Made by a program: the position numbers and the translations under genes
From: Nocardioides sp. R-C-SC26
Lineage (GTDB): Bacteria > Actinomycetota > Actinomycetes > Propionibacteriales > Nocardioidaceae
DNA length: 64,000 bases
Direction: 5' to 3'
Assembly: GCF_021246465.1 (NCBI RefSeq)
Contig: NZ_JAHRHK010000004.1
Span: 108,155 to 172,154, forward strand
Shown: in pieces, positions 28,062 through 37,127 of the stretch
Position numbering within the stretch: position 1 is the first letter of the stretch
Layout: each line of letters starts with the position of its first letter
Notes under the pieces: model-generated
Database searches by the model: none
What the model was told of the DNA's origin: nothing
What the model saw: only the letters and a program-made list of their open reading frames with translations

Positions 28062-28826
28062 TCACGTGGTGGGGACGGCGGGGTCGAGCGGGGTGGCATT
28101 GCGGGCGAGCAGCCAGATCATCGCGGACCACGAGGCGATCCGGAGCGGCCAGCCGAGGCCGTAGCGCAGGAAGGCGATGGCCGCGACGGCGGTGTCGGGG
28201 TCGATCCCGTCGCGCCAGCCGAGCAGCCAGACCGGTCCCTGCAGCAGGACACCGATCGCCCCGGGCGCACCGAGCAGGAGGGTGAGACGCGTACAGAGGC
28301 GCACCACCTGTGGTTGAGCTCGCCATGCGGTCGCGTCACCGGTGACGCTGCCGAGCATGAAGCCGACCAAGGGCCACCGCACCAGGCAGGACCCGACCAG
28401 CAGGATCGTGTACACCAGGCTGTAGACGATGCCGGGGGCGAAGAAGGCGAGTGCCTGGTCGGACTCCGACCCACCGCTGCTGGCGGCGATCCGGACGAAG
28501 ACCCAGCCGATGCCGATCGAGAACAGCGCGTTCAGCGCGTACTGCGTGGTGCTGCGCTGGGCCAGCCGCACGAGGAGGGCGATCCCCGCCGTGGCCAGGC
28601 TGACGACGAGCGCGAGGCGGAGATCCTTCGTCGGCAGCCAGAGCGCGGTGAACACGATGCCGGGGATTCCCGCCTCGAGCATCCCGCGGCGGCCACCGAG
28701 AGCCGTCGCCATCTGCGCCCGCACCATCGCCTCGACGGTCGTCACCGAAGGAACCGCCATCGCAGCATCGGTGGTCGACGCGGGCTCGCTCGTCGACGCG
28801 GACGACGGGTCAGCGTCTCCGGTCAC
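28062..28826 (-). CDS. DUF3159 membrane protein (254 aa)
   Basis: A Ser/Thr-rich N-terminal stretch, then about five to six membrane segments. The DUF3159 region starts near residue 48 (ALGGRRGMLEAGIPGIVFTALWLPTKDLRLAL) and runs to the end. Orthologous position to M. tuberculosis Rv2693c. Function unknown. The GTG start overlaps the stop of the OB-fold gene (GTGA), which decides it over a longer frame. Confidence 0.8.
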   Translation of the reverse strand: MTGDADPSSASTSEPASTTDAAMAVPSVTTVEAMVRAQMATALGGRRGMLEAGIPGIVFTALWLPTKDLRLALVVSLATAGIALLVRLAQRSTTQYALNALFSIGIGWVFVRIAASSGGSESDQALAFFAPGIVYSLVYTILLVGSCLVRWPLVGFMLGSVTGDATAWRAQPQVVRLCTRLTLLLGAPGAIGVLLQGPVWLLGWRDGIDPDTAVAAIAFLRYGLGWPLRIASWSAMIWLLARNATPLDPAVPTT

Positions 28827-29197
28827 GGGAGCAGCTCGTAGCGCGGGTTGTACATCGTGCGTACGCCGTCGTGCACCCCGATCCGACCCTGCACGCGCAT
28901 GCCCCGCCCGGGGTCGACGCCGACGATGCGTCGACGTCCGAGCCACACGATGGTGATGACGTCGGAGCCGTCGAACAACTCGGCCTCCAGCGCCGGCACG
29001 CCACCGCGCGGCCTCACCGTCATCGAGCGGACCGTGCCACGGAGGACGACCGGATCGCGATCGGGGGCGTCGGCGATGCTGACCGTGCCGACGCGTGCGT
29101 GCTCGGCGCGCATGTCACGGGCCAGCTGGTCGGTGGGGTTCGCCCACCGGCTGATGGAGCGCCGGAGTCGGCTCTTCTCGGCCATCGCTCGGCTCAC
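28823..29197 (-). CDS. OB-fold nucleic acid binding domain protein (124 aa)
   Basis: Small protein with an OB-fold at about residues 45-124 (VVLRGTVRSMTVRPRGGVPALEAELFDGSDVITIVWLGRRRIVGVDPG). Corresponds in position and size to M. tuberculosis Rv2694c. Nucleic-acid binding is predicted from the fold only. The GTG at 29197 overlaps the DUF3710 stop by 4 nt; an ATG four codons later is an alternative. Confidence 0.78.
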   Translation of the reverse strand: MSRAMAEKSRLRRSISRWANPTDQLARDMRAEHARVGTVSIADAPDRDPVVLRGTVRSMTVRPRGGVPALEAELFDGSDVITIVWLGRRRIVGVDPGRGMRVQGRIGVHDGVRTMYNPRYELLP

Positions 29198-29811
29198 ACG
29201 CCGACGCGGCGCGCGTTCTCGGGCAGCACGAGGGGAAGCGGCTCACCGACGGGGAGCGCGTGACCGCCACGGCGCACCGCGACGCGCGTCAGCACGTCCT
29301 CCCACTCGGTGGCGAGAGCGCTGTCCATCGCGGGCCGCCCGAGCAGCGTGGCGCGCAGCAGCCACCGCGGCCCGTTCACGCCGACGATGCGCGAGGGCTG
29401 GATGCCGGCGCTACCGTCGGGCAACTGCACCGAGACCTGGCACTGCAGCTCGGTGCCGAACCGCCCCTCGCTCTCGGTCGCGGTCCCGCCACGCTGTGCC
29501 ATGTCGGCAGCGATCTGAGGCCGTACCTCGGCCCAGAGGTCGCCGTGCCGCGGCGCCGCGAAGGCGCGGATCTCGATGGCGCCGTCGGCACCGGCGAGCA
29601 GCACGGCCTGCACCGTGCCGGTGGTCTCGTCGACCTGCAGGCGCAGCTCCTTGCCCTCCTCGGGCGCGATCAGCAGCGAGCCGAGATCGACGCGCGCGAC
29701 GCCGTCGTCGGGCAGATCATCGGCGTCGAAGGGACCGACCACCTCGGCTGCGCCGGTCTCGGCGTCCTGCTCTCCGGTGTCCTCGACGACCGACTTCCGA
29801 CGGAACTTCAC
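29194..29811 (-). CDS. DUF3710 domain protein (205 aa)
   Basis: Conserved actinobacterial protein (Rv2696c-like). Acidic N-terminal 30 residues after a basic MKFRRK start. The DUF3710 core contains [23 protein letters not shown] and the family-typical [10 protein letters not shown] near the C-terminus. Soluble, function unknown. Coupled by 4-nt overlaps to dut upstream and the OB-fold gene downstream, so dut-DUF3710-OB-DUF3159 form one operon. Confidence 0.83.
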   Translation of the reverse strand: MKFRRKSVVEDTGEQDAETGAAEVVGPFDADDLPDDGVARVDLGSLLIAPEEGKELRLQVDETTGTVQAVLLAGADGAIEIRAFAAPRHGDLWAEVRPQIAADMAQRGGTATESEGRFGTELQCQVSVQLPDGSAGIQPSRIVGVNGPRWLLRATLLGRPAMDSALATEWEDVLTRVAVRRGGHALPVGEPLPLVLPENARRVGV

Positions 29812-30278
29812 GACTTCTCCTCACGTCCTGTGGCAGCGAAGCCACCCGTAGAACCGTAGCCGCCCGCGCCACGCGCACTCTCGGGGAGGCGTTCGACGGC
29901 GACGAACTCGGCCTGCTCGACGCGCTGGATGACCAACTGTGCGATCCGATCCCCCCGCTGGAGCCGGATCGACTCCCGGGGGTCCAGGTTGACCAGCAGC
30001 ACCTTGATCTCGCCACGGTAGCCCGCATCGACCGTGCCGGGCGTGTTGACGATGGACAGGCCGTGCCGCGACGCCAGCCCCGAGCGTGGGTGCACCAGCG
30101 CCACGTACCCCTGCGGGAGTGCCACGGCCAGCCCGGTCGGTGCCAGGACCCGCTCCCCCGGCGAGATCTCGAGATCGACGGTCGTGACCAGATCGGCACC
30201 CGCGTCACCTGGATGCGCATAGGCAGGGAGCGGGACGTCGGGGTCGAGCCGGAGCACCTGGATCTGGAGGTCAGCCAC
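29808..30278 (-). CDS. dut: dUTP diphosphatase (156 aa)
   Basis: Hydrolyses dUTP to dUMP and pyrophosphate, keeping uracil out of DNA. All five trimeric dUTPase motifs are visible: [32 protein letters not shown] and [10 protein letters not shown]. Standard length. The GTG at 30278 is preferred to the one at 30284 because TAGGGT lies 8 nt before it, against 2 nt. First gene of the four-gene operon. Confidence 0.95.
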   Translation of the reverse strand: MADLQIQVLRLDPDVPLPAYAHPGDAGADLVTTVDLEISPGERVLAPTGLAVALPQGYVALVHPRSGLASRHGLSIVNTPGTVDAGYRGEIKVLLVNLDPRESIRLQRGDRIAQLVIQRVEQAEFVAVERLPESARGAGGYGSTGGFAATGREEKS

Positions 30279-30286
30279 GGCCACCG

Positions 30287-30292
30287 ACCCTA
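30287..30292 (-). promoter_or_regulatory. Candidate -10 (TAGGGT) of the dut operon
   Basis: Minus-strand TAGGGT, 8 nt from the GTG at 30278. Confidence 0.45.
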
Positions 30293-30331
30293 CGTGCCCG
30301 CATCGCCGGGCCGGATGGGAGGCTTCGTCCC

Positions 30332-30796
30332 GTGAGTCAGCCCGCCACGCGCTATGCCGAGCGACTCGGCGTCCCGCTGCGCTGGTGGGTCCAGGGCGTC
30401 ATGCTCATCGCCTCGCTCTGGCTCGCGCTGATCGTCGCCGTGCCGGCGCCGCTCGCCTGGTCGGTCACCGTGATCACGCTCGGGCTGCTGAGCCTCGGAC
30501 TCGTCTCCTTCGGGTCGCTTCGCATCGTGGTCGACGACGAACTCCGGGTGGGGCGTGCTCACATCGCCCCGGCACACCTGGGCGCCATCACCCCGTTGGA
30601 CGCCGCGCAGACGCGGCGGACGGCCGGTGTGGAGGCTGACGCCCGCGCCTACCTCGCGATGCGGCCCTACCTCAAGCGCGCCGTCCGGGTGACGATCGCC
30701 GACCCCGGCGATCCGGCGCCCTACTGGCTCATCAGCACTCGCCATCCCGAGCGCCTCGCCGCCGCCCTCAGCGATCTGGTCGCCTCGGCCCGCTGA
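30332..30796 (+). CDS. DUF3093 membrane protein (154 aa)
   Basis: Two adjacent membrane segments at about 20-38 and 42-62, then a cytoplasmic or external domain with [10 protein letters not shown] and the C-terminal [17 protein letters not shown] motif of DUF3093. Its place divergent from dut equals Rv2698 of M. tuberculosis. Function unknown. GTG start with GGAGG 9 nt upstream, one of the few clear Shine-Dalgarno sequences in this region. Confidence 0.8.
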   Translation: MSQPATRYAERLGVPLRWWVQGVMLIASLWLALIVAVPAPLAWSVTVITLGLLSLGLVSFGSLRIVVDDELRVGRAHIAPAHLGAITPLDAAQTRRTAGVEADARAYLAMRPYLKRAVRVTIADPGDPAPYWLISTRHPERLAAALSDLVASAR

Positions 30797-30825
30797 GGGT
30801 GGGCGCGCCACCGAGCAGGTGTCGC

Positions 30826-30831
30826 TAGGGT
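30826..30831 (+). promoter_or_regulatory. Candidate -10 (TAGGGT) of the DUF4235 gene
   Basis: TAGGGT, 6 nt from the ATG. Confidence 0.45.
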
Positions 30832-30837
30832 CAGACC

Positions 30838-31143
30838 ATGGCGAAGAGCACAAGCTCCCAGGACAGTTCCAAGGTCTGGTCGGCCTTCTCGGCCGTTTCG
30901 GCGCTCGGCGCGTCCGTCGCCGCGAAGAAGGGACTCGACGTCGGGTGGAAGGCCGCCACGGGCCGTAAGCCCCCGGCGAACCCGGCCGACCCCGACGTCC
31001 GACTGGGCGAGGCGGTCGCATGGGCAGCGGTCAGCGGCACCTTCGTGGCTCTGGCCCGGATGCTGGCCCAGCGCCGGGCAGCCGGTTACTACCTCAAGTC
31101 GACCGGCTCCCTGCCTCCGGGACTCGAGCGCGACGGCGAGTAG
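30838..31143 (+). CDS. DUF4235 small membrane-associated protein (101 aa)
   Basis: Short protein with two moderately hydrophobic helices (WSAFSAVSALGASVAAKKGLD and AVAWAAVSGTFVALARMLAQRRAA) separated by WKAATGRKPPANPADPDV, the DUF4235 signature. Function unknown. Own promoter-like hexamer upstream and a hairpin right after, so monocistronic. Confidence 0.75.
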   Translation: MAKSTSSQDSSKVWSAFSAVSALGASVAAKKGLDVGWKAATGRKPPANPADPDVRLGEAVAWAAVSGTFVALARMLAQRRAAGYYLKSTGSLPPGLERDGE

Positions 31144-31158
31144 CCACCACCAACGTCG

Positions 31159-31188
31159 AGACCCCGCCAGGACATCCCGGCGGGGTCT
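31159..31188 (+). terminator. Hairpin terminator after the DUF4235 gene
   Basis: AGACCCCGCC pairs with GGCGGGGTCT (10 bp), loop of 10 nt, followed by TC-rich sequence. Confidence 0.75.
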
Positions 31189-31223
31189 TCACGCGGTCGG
31201 CCCCTCGTCGGGGACTCGACCTC

Positions 31224-31247
31224 ACACGGTCGCCGGAGCGACCGTGT
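31224..31247 (-). terminator. Hairpin terminator after the DUF4193 gene
   Basis: ACACGGTCGC and GCGACCGTGT form a perfect 10-bp stem with a tetraloop, 3 nt past the DUF4193 stop. Confidence 0.75.
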
Positions 31248-31250
31248 TCG

Positions 31251-31544
31251 TCAGGCTGCGCAGTCGCGGCAGATGAGCTTCTTCGCGTCGGCCAGCTGGC
31301 TGCGGTGGTGCACCAGGAAGCAGCTCATGCAGGTGAACTCGTCCTCCTGCTTGGGCTTGACCTCGACCGCCAGCTCCTCGTGGGAGAGGTCGGCGCCCGG
31401 CAGCTCGAAGGACTCCGCGGCCTCGGTCTCGTCCTCGTCGACCTTGCCGGAGTTCTTGTCGTGACGGCGGGCCTTGAGCTCTTCGATGCTCTCCTCGGAC
31501 TGCTCTTCCTCGTTCTTGCGCGGTGCGTCGTAGTCCGTCGCCAT
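31251..31544 (-). CDS. DUF4193 zinc-ribbon-like protein (97 aa)
   Basis: Highly charged N-terminal half (MATDYDAPRKNEEE, many Glu/Asp/Lys) followed by a C-terminal zinc-ribbon-like pair: CMSC near residue 72-75 and CRDC near 92-95. Matches DUF4193, M. tuberculosis Rv2699c. Possibly a nucleic-acid or RNA-polymerase-associated factor, but nothing in the sequence proves it. The ATG at 31544 gives the usual length; GGGGAGTGAG upstream is a plausible ribosome binding site. Confidence 0.85.
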   Translation of the reverse strand: MATDYDAPRKNEEEQSEESIEELKARRHDKNSGKVDEDETEAAESFELPGADLSHEELAVEVKPKQEDEFTCMSCFLVHHRSQLADAKKLICRDCAA

Positions 31545-31642
31545 GCGTCGCTCACTCCCCTCCATCACCAGGCCGTGCGGCCAGATCCTCGCCGGAGTCC
31601 GCGTCGTCGTCGATCGCAACTCCAGCCCGTGCAGCGCGCCAG

Positions 31643-31670
31643 ATTGTGCACCATCCCAGGGCCTGTGCAA
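31643..31670 (-). promoter_or_regulatory. Candidate promoter of the DUF4193 gene
   Basis: On the minus strand TTGCAC (31665-31670) and CACAAT (31643-31648) are 16 nt apart, about 100 nt upstream of the ATG. This would give a leader of about 90 nt. Confidence 0.3.
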
Positions 31671-31760
31671 ACACCGGGAGGGACGGCGCGCCGTCTGGTG
31701 CGATGAACGTCTCGTCGGCGCCTGCTATTCCGCGGGCGGGAAGCCGACGCTGACGTGTGT

Positions 31761-32597
31761 TCAGGCGACGTCGGCGGCCCAGAATCCCGCGCGGACCGTC
31801 GCCGCACGGAACTCGTCGAATCCGGTCGAGGGAGCACAGATCACGAGATCCGTGCCACCGGCCCCGCGCCCCACCTCGGTCCGGGCGCCGGCCGCCCGCG
31901 CGATCAGACCGCCGGCCGCGTGATCCCACAGGTGCGGCCCCTCCTCCACATAGCCGTCGAGCGCGCCTTCGGCGACGTGACACAGGTCGAGCGCGCACGA
32001 GCCGAGTCGCCGCAGGTCGCGCACCTCGCCCAGCAGGATCGCGGCCGCCTGCGCCTGGATGCGCCGCACCTCCGCGACGTAGGAGAAACCGGTGGCGATC
32101 AGACGCTGGCTCATCGGCACCTCCGCACGCACCCTCAGGGCGCGACCGTCACGCCACGCCCCGGCTGCCTGGTCCGGGCCTGCCGTCCGGCCGGTGTACT
32201 CCGTGCCGTGGACGACGTCGAGGACGACGCCGGCCACGACCTCACCGTCCCTCTCGGCCGCGATCGACACCGCGTACTGGGCGATGCCGTAGAGGAAGTT
32301 CACCGTGCCGTCGATCGGGTCGATGATCCAGCGCACCCCGGACGTGCCCTCGACGCCACCGCCCTCCTCGCCCAGCACGGCGTCGTCGGGACGACGGGTG
32401 AGCAGCCGGTCGCGGATCAGGGCCTCGGCCTCGCGGTCGGCCGCAGTGACGACGTCGATCTCGCTGGACTTCGTCGCCGCGACACTCACTCCGCGTGCTG
32501 CGTGCTCGCGGATCAGCCCTGCGGCCGCTCGTGCGGCTTCGAGCGCGGCCTCGAGCAGCTCGGCATCCGCGTCGGCGCCCCACACTGCCGGGCTCAC
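31761..32597 (-). CDS. suhB: Inositol monophosphatase family protein (278 aa)
   Basis: Li+-sensitive phosphatase superfamily. Metal-binding motifs are [11 protein letters not shown] near residue 48, GEEGGG near 76, [12 protein letters not shown] near 90 and [16 protein letters not shown] near 222. Likely hydrolyses inositol-1-phosphate or a related sugar phosphate. M. tuberculosis has suhB (Rv2701c) in the same neighbourhood. GTG start overlaps the hemH stop (GTGA), so the two are co-transcribed. Confidence 0.9.
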   Translation of the reverse strand: MSPAVWGADADAELLEAALEAARAAAGLIREHAARGVSVAATKSSEIDVVTAADREAEALIRDRLLTRRPDDAVLGEEGGGVEGTSGVRWIIDPIDGTVNFLYGIAQYAVSIAAERDGEVVAGVVLDVVHGTEYTGRTAGPDQAAGAWRDGRALRVRAEVPMSQRLIATGFSYVAEVRRIQAQAAAILLGEVRDLRRLGSCALDLCHVAEGALDGYVEEGPHLWDHAAGGLIARAAGARTEVGRGAGGTDLVICAPSTGFDEFRAATVRAGFWAADVA

Positions 32598-33820
32598 GCG
32601 CGCTCTCCGGTGCCAGCCGGCACCTCCTCGGACTCACCCGCCAACGCGGGCCGGTCGGCACGTGGATTGGCGCAGCAGCCCACCGGACACCGGTCCCAGC
32701 CCGGCCCGATACCGCCGATGGCGGGGCGGTCCGGCTGCTGGCCGCGTTCGGCGGCCGCGCGCTCGAGCAGGAGCTCGCGCACCATCGCCACGAACCGCGG
32801 GTCGATGCCCGGCGTCGCGGCGCGGACGGCGGCGATCCCCAGCTGCTCCGCGGTGGCCAGCGCCTCGGTGTCGAGGTCGTAGACGACCTCCATGTGGTCG
32901 GACACGAACCCGATCGGCACCAGGACGACCGCACGGCACCCGGCGGCGCCGAGCGCCTCCAGGTGGTCGTTGACGTCGGGCTCGAGCCACGGGATGTGCG
33001 GAGCGCCTGAGCGCGAGCAGTAGACGAGGTCGTGCTCGAGGGTCGCGCCCCGTCGCACCCGGACCTGTTCGCTGACCCAGGCCGACGCCTCCCGGTGCTG
33101 GGCGACGTACCGGCCGCCCACGGCGTCCGGATCGGCGTCCTGATCGACGTCGCGGTGCGGGGGCGGGCCACTCGTCGACGACATGGACCACGGGATCGAG
33201 TGCGTGACGAACACCAGCCGGGCCTCGTCGCGCAGGTCGGCCGGGAGCTCGTCGAGCGCGGCGCCGACGGCGTCGACCACCGGCTCCAGGAACCCCGGGT
33301 GGTCGTAGTAGACCCGGAGCTTGTCCAGCTCCGGCGCGTTCTCCGGCACCCTCGCGACTGCGTCATAGAGGTTCTCGCGGTACTGCCGGCAGCTCGACCA
33401 CGACGAGTAGGCGCTCGTGACGAAGCAGGCGGCCCGGCGAACGCCGTCAGCGGCCATCTCGGCGACGACGTCGTCCAGGTAGGGCGCCCAGTTGCGGTTG
33501 CCCCAGTAGACGGGCAGGTCGATGCCGTGACCGGCGAGGTCCGCCTGGATCTCCGCCAACAGCGCGCGGTTCTGGTCGTTGATGGGGGATCGGCCACCGA
33601 AGAGGAAGTAGTGCTCCCCCACCGCTTCCAGACGCTCGCGCGGGATGCCTCGGCCGCGGGTGACGTTCTCCAGGAACGGGACGACGTCCTCGGGCGCCTC
33701 GGGCCCGCCGAACGAGACCAGCAGGACCGCGTCGTAGGGCGCGACGTCCGTCGTCGACTGGTGGACAGCGTCGCGGGGGGACCCGGGACCGACCTCGTGG
33801 TTCGCAGCGTGATCCGGCAC
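32594..33820 (-). CDS. hemH: Ferrochelatase (408 aa), coproporphyrin-type of actinobacteria
   Basis: Inserts Fe2+ into the porphyrin ring in haem synthesis; in actinobacteria the substrate is coproporphyrin III. Signatures: [18 protein letters not shown], catalytic His in [11 protein letters not shown], and [16 protein letters not shown]. The C-terminal tail contains [14 protein letters not shown], a cysteine cluster of the kind that binds [2Fe-2S] in actinobacterial enzymes, with an internal Cys in LVYCSRSG. The GTG at 33820 is chosen for the TACGAT hexamer 7 nt upstream; an ATG at 33829 adds three residues. Confidence 0.92.
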   Translation of the reverse strand: MPDHAANHEVGPGSPRDAVHQSTTDVAPYDAVLLVSFGGPEAPEDVVPFLENVTRGRGIPRERLEAVGEHYFLFGGRSPINDQNRALLAEIQADLAGHGIDLPVYWGNRNWAPYLDDVVAEMAADGVRRAACFVTSAYSSWSSCRQYRENLYDAVARVPENAPELDKLRVYYDHPGFLEPVVDAVGAALDELPADLRDEARLVFVTHSIPWSMSSTSGPPPHRDVDQDADPDAVGGRYVAQHREASAWVSEQVRVRRGATLEHDLVYCSRSGAPHIPWLEPDVNDHLEALGAAGCRAVVLVPIGFVSDHMEVVYDLDTEALATAEQLGIAAVRAATPGIDPRFVAMVRELLLERAAAERGQQPDRPAIGGIGPGWDRCPVGCCANPRADRPALAGESEEVPAGTGERA

Positions 33821-33827
33821 GGAGACC

Positions 33828-33833
33828 ATCGTA
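33828..33833 (-). promoter_or_regulatory. Candidate -10 (TACGAT) of the hemH-suhB operon
   Basis: Minus-strand TACGAT, 7 nt from the GTG at 33820. It overlaps the alternative ATG. Confidence 0.4.
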
Positions 33834-33891
33834 GGAAGCGATACCTCACCCCGACGCGCGCCGGGGTCCCCAGCGCGAGCGCGACGCTGGC

Positions 33892-33897
33892 GTAGGG
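33892..33897 (+). promoter_or_regulatory. Candidate -10 (TAGGGT) of sepH
   Basis: TAGGGT lies about 40 nt upstream of the sepH ATG, giving a short leader rather than a leaderless transcript. Confidence 0.3.
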
Positions 33898-33937
33898 TCG
33901 GACGAACACCCGGCTCACCCGACGAAGTAGGCGAACC

Positions 33938-34990
33938 ATGACGACTCCGGCCCCGCTCCGCGCGGTCGGGCTGCATCCCGCGTCGTCGTCGATCGTGGCC
34001 GGTGTCACTGCTGACGAGGGTGGTGAGGCCACGATCCTGCTCGTCGACGACCACGGCAACGAGTACTCACTGACGCTCACTCGCGACGTCCGCGCGCTCC
34101 TCGGAGGCGCGGTCGCCGGTTCGCCCGGAACATCGCGACCCTCAGACGCCCGCACCCGGCCCAGGGAGACCTTCATGGACAGCACGTTGCGCCCGCGCGA
34201 CATCCAGGCGCGGATCCGCTCCGGCGAGAGCGCCGAGACCGTGGCACAGGCGGCGGGTACCAGCGTGGAGGCGATCATGCCCTTCGTCGCACCGGTGCTC
34301 GCCGAGCGTGCCCATGTCAGCGAGCGCGCGCAGCGGGCGACAGTGCGCCGACCGGCGGGCGACACCTCCCAGGCCCGCACCCTCGGGGACTCCGTCGAGA
34401 CGCGGTTGCGTCCCCTCAACGTGGCTCCGGACGCCGTCGAATGGGACGCGTGGCGCCGCGAGGACGGCCGGTGGTCGTTGGTCGCCCAGTACTCCTCGGC
34501 CGAGCGCAGCGGTATCGCCGAACTCACCTTCGATATGCCGGGCAACTACGTGGTGCTCGAGAACGACGACGCCCGGTGGCTGGTGGGAGACGCGGTCACC
34601 GCACCAGCACCGCTGCGCGATGACCTGGAGAACCTGCGCCAGCGTCGTCTCACCACGGTCGGCGTCGACCCTGCGGACGCCGACGGCCAGCTCGACCTCG
34701 TCGACCTGGCCGAGGCCGAGACGGTCACCGTGCGAGATCCCGCTGCCTCGGAGGAGATCCCGCTCGGCGCGGACCGCGACGTCTGGACGGCGAGCGAGCG
34801 GCGCACCGTCGCGGACCAGACGGGCACCATGGCGCCTGCGGCAGATCTCGGTGCCGCGGAGCCCGCGTCACCCGAGCAGTCCGAGGCCACCACCGAGGGT
34901 GAGGACGTTCGCCGTCCGGCGCCGAAGAAGCGCGGCCGCCCGTCGGTGCCCAGCTGGGACGAGATCATGTTCGGTGGCGGCGACCGCTGA
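33938..34990 (+). CDS. sepH: Septation protein SepH (350 aa)
   Basis: Actinobacterial cell-division factor that stimulates FtsZ assembly (shown in Streptomyces venezuelae and mycobacteria). N-terminal DUF3071 region with [17 protein letters not shown] and [13 protein letters not shown], then a helix-turn-helix [30 protein letters not shown] at about 85-114, a disordered acidic region, and the hallmark C-terminal motif [20 protein letters not shown]. Length normal. Monocistronic; a TAGGGT follows its stop and probably starts the next gene. Confidence 0.9.
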   Translation: MTTPAPLRAVGLHPASSSIVAGVTADEGGEATILLVDDHGNEYSLTLTRDVRALLGGAVAGSPGTSRPSDARTRPRETFMDSTLRPRDIQARIRSGESAETVAQAAGTSVEAIMPFVAPVLAERAHVSERAQRATVRRPAGDTSQARTLGDSVETRLRPLNVAPDAVEWDAWRREDGRWSLVAQYSSAERSGIAELTFDMPGNYVVLENDDARWLVGDAVTAPAPLRDDLENLRQRRLTTVGVDPADADGQLDLVDLAEAETVTVRDPAASEEIPLGADRDVWTASERRTVADQTGTMAPAADLGAAEPASPEQSEATTEGEDVRRPAPKKRGRPSVPSWDEIMFGGGDR

Positions 34991-35010
34991 CCGGGAGGCC
35001 GACCCGGCAG

Positions 35011-35016
35011 TAGGGT
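35011..35016 (+). promoter_or_regulatory. Candidate -10 (TAGGGT) of the acyl-CoA reductase gene
   Basis: TAGGGT, 6 nt from the ATG. Confidence 0.45.
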
Positions 35017-35022
35017 CCCGAC

Positions 35023-37029
35023 ATGGCCTACTTCGTGACCGGCGCCACAGGGTTCATCGGACGGCACCTCGTCGAGGAGCTGCTCGACCATCGCGAAGGC
35101 GATATCTACGTCCTGTGCCGTGAAGGCTCCATGGCCCGGCTCGACACGTTGGTCTCCCAGTGGACGGCGGCGCACGGAGGCGCCGGACGGGTGATACCCG
35201 TCGTCGGTGATCTCGGTCGACCCGGGCTCGGCGTCGACGCCGACTGGGTCGGCGAGCACGCCGGGACGATCGACCACTTCTTCCACCTCGCGGCGATCTA
35301 CGACATGACCGCCGACGACGAGACCAACGAGCGGCTCAACGTCGGCGGCACCCGCAACGCCGTCGAGCTCGCCGACCGGCTCGGGGTGGGCGTCTTCCAC
35401 CAGGTGTCCTCGGTCGCCGCGGCCGGTGAGTACCGGGGACGGTTCACCGAGGCGATGTTCGCCGAGGGCCAGCACCTGCCATCGCCCTATCACCGCACCA
35501 AGTACGAGTCGGAGCGGATCGTGCGCGAGGAGGCACAGGTCCCCTGGCGCGTCTACCGTCCGGCGATCGTGGTCGGCCATTCGCAGACCGGCACGATGGA
35601 CAAGATCGACGGGCCCTACTACTTCTTCCCCGCCATGAAGATGCTGCGCGATCGGCTGCCCGCCTGGCTGCCGCTGGTCGGCGTGGACCTCGGCGACACC
35701 AACGTCGTCCCGGTCGACTACGTCGCCAAGGCGATGGACCACCTGGCCCACCTGCCCGACCGCGACGGTGAGGCCTTCCACCTGGTCAACCCCGAGCCAC
35801 AGCCGACGGTGGAGATGGTCAACCTCTTCTGTGCAGCGGCGGGAGCGCCGCACTTCGCCCGACCTACCCTGCCCGGCCTGGGGGCCGTACCCGCCCGCCT
35901 GCGGGCCGGAGCGCTGATCAACGCGGTCGCCAAGACCAAGCCCGCCCAGTTCGTGCTCGACCAGACGCTGGGCCGACTCGGCATCCCGGCGGAGGTCGTC
36001 GCGCACACGGGATTCACGGCCGTCTTCGACGCCTCGGCGACCCAGCAGGCACTCGCCGGCTCGGGCATCGCGGTCCCGGACCTGGAGAGCTACGCGCGCA
36101 CGCTGTGGGGCTACTGGGAGGAGTACCTCGACGAGTCGACCGGGCGCGACAGCCGGACTCGCGCCGCGCTGACCGGCAAGCACGTCGTCATCACCGGTGC
36201 GTCGTCGGGCATCGGACTCGTGACGGCCCTGAAGGTCGCTCAGGCCGGCGGCATCCCGGTGCTGGTGGCGCGGGGGAAGGACAAGCTCGAGGAGACGCGC
36301 GCGGTGATCGAGCTGCGCGGGGGCTCGGCGCTGGTCTACCCCTGCGACCTCTCCGACCTCGACGCCATCGACCGCCTCTGTGAGCAGCTCAGCACCGACC
36401 TGCCCACGGTCGACTTCGTGGTGAACAACGCCGGGCGGTCGATCCGCCGATCACTGCGACTCTCGCAGGACCGGTTCCACGACTTCGAACGCACGATGCA
36501 GCTCAACTACTTCGGCGCGATCCGCCTCATCATGGGCCTGATGCCCGCGATGCAGCGACAGAAGTCGGGCCACATCGTCAACATCTCCTCCATCGGCGTG
36601 CAGACCAACCCGCCGCGATTCTCCGCCTACGTCGCCTCCAAGGCCGCCCTGGACTCGTGGAGCAACGTGGTGGCCTCCGAGGTGGTCGGCAACGGCATCA
36701 CGTTCACCAACATCCACATGCCACTGGTGCGGACGCCGATGATCGCGCCGACGAAGATCTACGACAAGTTCCCCACCATCTCCCCGGCCCAGGCGGCCGA
36801 CACGGTGATCTCGGCGTTGGTCGACCGGCCGCACGAGATCAACACCATGCTCGGCAACGCCGGAGCGATCGCGCACACCGTGGCGCCCAAGGCGGCCTTC
36901 CGGGTGCTCAACATGGCCTACCACGTGTTCCCGGACTCCGCTGCTGCCAAGGGACAGTCCGTGGAGCCGGGAAGCCGGGAGAGCGAGCAGGTCATGCTCG
37001 CGAAGATCTTCAAGGGTGTGCACTGGTGA
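35023..37029 (+). CDS. Two-domain SDR protein, probable fatty acyl-CoA reductase (668 aa)
   Basis: N-terminal extended SDR of the fatty-acyl-CoA reductase type: GATGFIG at residues 7-13, YHRTK catalytic pair near 163. C-terminal classical SDR: GASSGIG at 392-398, NNAG near 467, YVASK near 537. This fusion corresponds to M. tuberculosis Rv3391 (AcrA1/FcoR-like) and to Marinobacter-type enzymes that reduce fatty acyl-CoA to aldehyde and alcohol for wax esters. A role in storage-lipid or wax synthesis is inferred. No wax ester synthase gene lies beside it. Confidence 0.8.
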   Translation: MAYFVTGATGFIGRHLVEELLDHREGDIYVLCREGSMARLDTLVSQWTAAHGGAGRVIPVVGDLGRPGLGVDADWVGEHAGTIDHFFHLAAIYDMTADDETNERLNVGGTRNAVELADRLGVGVFHQVSSVAAAGEYRGRFTEAMFAEGQHLPSPYHRTKYESERIVREEAQVPWRVYRPAIVVGHSQTGTMDKIDGPYYFFPAMKMLRDRLPAWLPLVGVDLGDTNVVPVDYVAKAMDHLAHLPDRDGEAFHLVNPEPQPTVEMVNLFCAAAGAPHFARPTLPGLGAVPARLRAGALINAVAKTKPAQFVLDQTLGRLGIPAEVVAHTGFTAVFDASATQQALAGSGIAVPDLESYARTLWGYWEEYLDESTGRDSRTRAALTGKHVVITGASSGIGLVTALKVAQAGGIPVLVARGKDKLEETRAVIELRGGSALVYPCDLSDLDAIDRLCEQLSTDLPTVDFVVNNAGRSIRRSLRLSQDRFHDFERTMQLNYFGAIRLIMGLMPAMQRQKSGHIVNISSIGVQTNPPRFSAYVASKAALDSWSNVVASEVVGNGITFTNIHMPLVRTPMIAPTKIYDKFPTISPAQAADTVISALVDRPHEINTMLGNAGAIAHTVAPKAAFRVLNMAYHVFPDSAAAKGQSVEPGSRESEQVMLAKIFKGVHW

Positions 37030-37089
37030 CCGGGGGCGCGGTCGACAGATCTCCCTGACGCCTGAGGTTCGATGCGCGGCCTCAGCGTT

Positions 37090-37119
37090 TTGACAATGAT
37101 TCTCATCTGACCCGAGAAT
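37090..37119 (+). promoter_or_regulatory. znuACB-zur promoter
   Basis: A consensus -35 TTGACA (37090-37095) and GAGAAT -10 (37114-37119) are 18 nt apart. The expected start point falls on the ATG at 37127, implying a leaderless message. Both elements are covered by Zur boxes. Confidence 0.65.
37091..37105 (+). promoter_or_regulatory. Zur box 1 upstream of znuA
   Basis: TGACAATGATTCTCA fits the TGANAATNATTNTCA palindrome of actinobacterial Zur/Fur-type regulators. It overlaps the -35 element. Confidence 0.8.
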
Positions 37120-37127
37120 GATTCTCA
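37113..37127 (+). promoter_or_regulatory. Zur box 2, overlapping the znuA start codon
   Basis: CGAGAATGATTCTCA is a near-perfect palindrome, 22 nt from box 1 centre to centre. Its last base is the A of the znuA ATG, and it contains the -10 element. Confidence 0.8.
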
